A stretch of 64,000 nt of DNA from Olsenella_L sp051876355 (GTDB lineage: Bacteria; Actinomycetota; Coriobacteriia; Coriobacteriales; Atopobiaceae), in the NCBI GenBank assembly GCA_051876355.1, contig JBJEHU010000061.1, positions 3,410 to 67,409 of the forward strand, read 5' to 3'. The notes beneath the pieces are model-generated. The model had not been told where the DNA came from and ran no database searches. It saw only the letters and a program-made list of their open reading frames with translations. Each line of letters opens with the position of its first letter. Position 1 is the stretch's first letter. Position numbers and translations under genes: made by a program. Below are positions 62,855-64,000 of the stretch, piece by piece.

Positions 62855-63905
62855 GCTCGCAACCTGCTTCCTCGAGCGTGGCACGCGCTGCCGCTATGAG
62901 CGACAGATATTCCTCTACGCTCATGCAGTGCATCGCACGCTCGCGCCAGGCAGAGGCATTCGGAAGGCCCCTCATATACCAGCCGGCAAGGCTCCGCGCC
63001 CGTGCAAGATGGGCACCTGTCGCCTCGAGCAGGCGTACATGGAGCGCAAAGGCGGCAAGGCGTTCCTCGACACTGTGCGAAGCCTCTGTCCCGCTTTCTG
63101 CATCGCGGAATATCCAGGGGTCACCATACGAGCCACGCGCGACCATCACGGCCGCACAGCCGCACTGGGCAAGCATGCTTCGAGCCGCATCTGCCGAGAG
63201 CACATCGCCCGAGCCGATGACCGGCACCGAGACGGCAGCTGCCACATCGGCAACGGTCTGCCAGGAGGCCTTGCCACGGTAGAGCTGCTGGGCAGATCTG
63301 CCATGCACGGCGATCGCAGAGACGCCCGCCTCCTCCAGCGCATGGGCGAATGGCACGGCAAGCTCTTCCCCATTCAGGAAACCGCGGCGGATCTTGGCAG
63401 TCACGGGCACGTCGGTGTGCCCGCACACGGCACGCACGATCTCGGACGCACGCTCGGGATCGCGCATCAAGGCCGAGCCTTCGCCCTTGCGTGTCACCTT
63501 CGGCACCGGGCATGCCATGTTGATATCGATGAGGGCAAGCCTGTTCCCGAGTCGCGCACTGACCGCTTCTGCTGCCTCGGCGAACTGCTCGGGCTTCGAG
63601 CCGAAGAGCTGCACCGCGATATCGGGCTCCGCATCCTCGGGGACCACGAGCTCCCACGTCTTCTCGCCGCCGTAGTGGATGCCGGCAACGGAGACCATCT
63701 CGGTATAGGCAAGCCCTGCGCCTCCTGCCCTTGCCATGAGCCGCCAGGCAGCGTCCGTGACGCCTGCCATGGGGGCCATCAGGAAGGGATGGGCGGAGAG
63801 ACGCTCGCGCAGGCTCTCCCCTTCTGCGAACGGCTCGATATGGGAGGAGAGGCCTGCAGCTGCAGCCCCTTCCGCAAGCAGCTCCTTCGGTGTCTTCATG
63901 CTCAT
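62847..63905 (-). CDS. dusB: tRNA-dihydrouridine synthase
   Basis: A 352-aa FMN-dependent Dus protein. The N-terminal APMAGVTDAAWR, the catalytic cysteine in INMACPVPKV, the HGRSAQQLYRG motif and GSGDV are present. It reduces uridines in tRNA. Its ATG overlaps the stop of the upstream lepA fragment (ATGA). Confidence 0.93.
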   Translation of the reverse strand: MSMKTPKELLAEGAAAAGLSSHIEPFAEGESLRERLSAHPFLMAPMAGVTDAAWRLMARAGGAGLAYTEMVSVAGIHYGGEKTWELVVPEDAEPDIAVQLFGSKPEQFAEAAEAVSARLGNRLALIDINMACPVPKVTRKGEGSALMRDPERASEIVRAVCGHTDVPVTAKIRRGFLNGEELAVPFAHALEEAGVSAIAVHGRSAQQLYRGKASWQTVADVAAAVSVPVIGSGDVLSADAARSMLAQCGCAAVMVARGSYGDPWIFRDAESGTEASHSVEERLAAFALHVRLLEATGAHLARARSLAGWYMRGLPNASAWRERAMHCMSVEEYLSLIAAARATLEEAGCERA

Positions 63906-64000
63906 TCGTCGTCCACCTTGAGGACCGCGAGGAAGGCCTCCTGCGGCACTTCGACCGTGCCGATGGCCTTCATGCGCTTCTTGCCCTCCTTCTGCTTCTC
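63902..64000 (-). CDS. lepA: elongation factor 4 (LepA), C-terminal end only
   Basis: The window ends within this gene. The last 32 codons read EKQKEGKKRMKAIGTVEVPQ and then EAFLAVLKVDDE, which matches the conserved C-terminus of LepA, the back-translocating ribosomal GTPase. The stop overlaps the dusB start. Confidence 0.85.
   Translation of the reverse strand, partial: EKQKEGKKRMKAIGTVEVPQEAFLAVLKVDDE

Overview
The window looks like a chromosome segment of a high-GC, Gram-positive anaerobe, most likely a member of the Coriobacteriia (Actinomycetota; Olsenella/Atopobium-like). Actinobacterial traits include a garA-like FHA gene followed by an ftsR-like MerR gene, and LexA boxes of the CGAAC-N4-GTTCG type. 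Traits more usual in Bacillota include RNase Y and RNase J together, SpoVS, and a class II GalT. The taxonomic call is inference from gene content. I saw no tRNA, rRNA, CRISPR array, insertion sequence or prophage.

The left half (1-33.5 kb) is a mosaic of small operons on both strands. It starts with an aldehyde dehydrogenase behind a long structured leader. Next come a Leloir galactose operon (galM-galK-galT) with a divergent LacI-type regulator, a small envelope and hydrolase group, and a four-gene redox/nickel operon (flavoprotein, hypB, a 966-aa Fe-S/FAD protein, hypA). A DUF4236 protein, a PHP phosphatase, a D-2-hydroxyacid dehydrogenase, a radical SAM protein and a patatin follow. A plus-strand run then carries a CDP-alcohol phosphatidyltransferase, a D-Ala-D-Ala carboxypeptidase, a GcvT-like protein, RidA, the garA/ftsR pair, apt and a ClC channel. 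After that come trxB and a purine-type NCS2 permease.

Around 30.4-33.5 kb is an SOS locus. lexA plus a DUF1624 membrane protein diverge from a LysM membrane protein, with nrdR and dut further along. Three evenly spaced LexA boxes lie in the divergent promoter region. A fully conserved LexA box sits exactly in the spacer of the recA promoter at 42.2 kb.

The right half (33.5-64 kb) is one continuous minus-strand block of core genes. In transcription order it reads lepA(partial)-dusB-hemW, a membrane-anchored dnaJ paralogue, dnaJ-mtaB-phoH-ybeY-dgkA-era-recO, rpsO, pnp, rnj-ftsK-rodZ-yajQ-rimO-pgsA-cinA, recA-recX, and rny-GHKL ATPase-spoVS-miaB-miaA-hflX. The theme is RNA decay, tRNA and ribosome modification, DNA repair and envelope growth.

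The least explained items are the hypA/hypB operon with no hydrogenase subunit in view, the GHKL ATPase between rny and spoVS, the membrane-anchored DnaJ with a palindrome in its promoter, and the structured leader before the aldehyde dehydrogenase.
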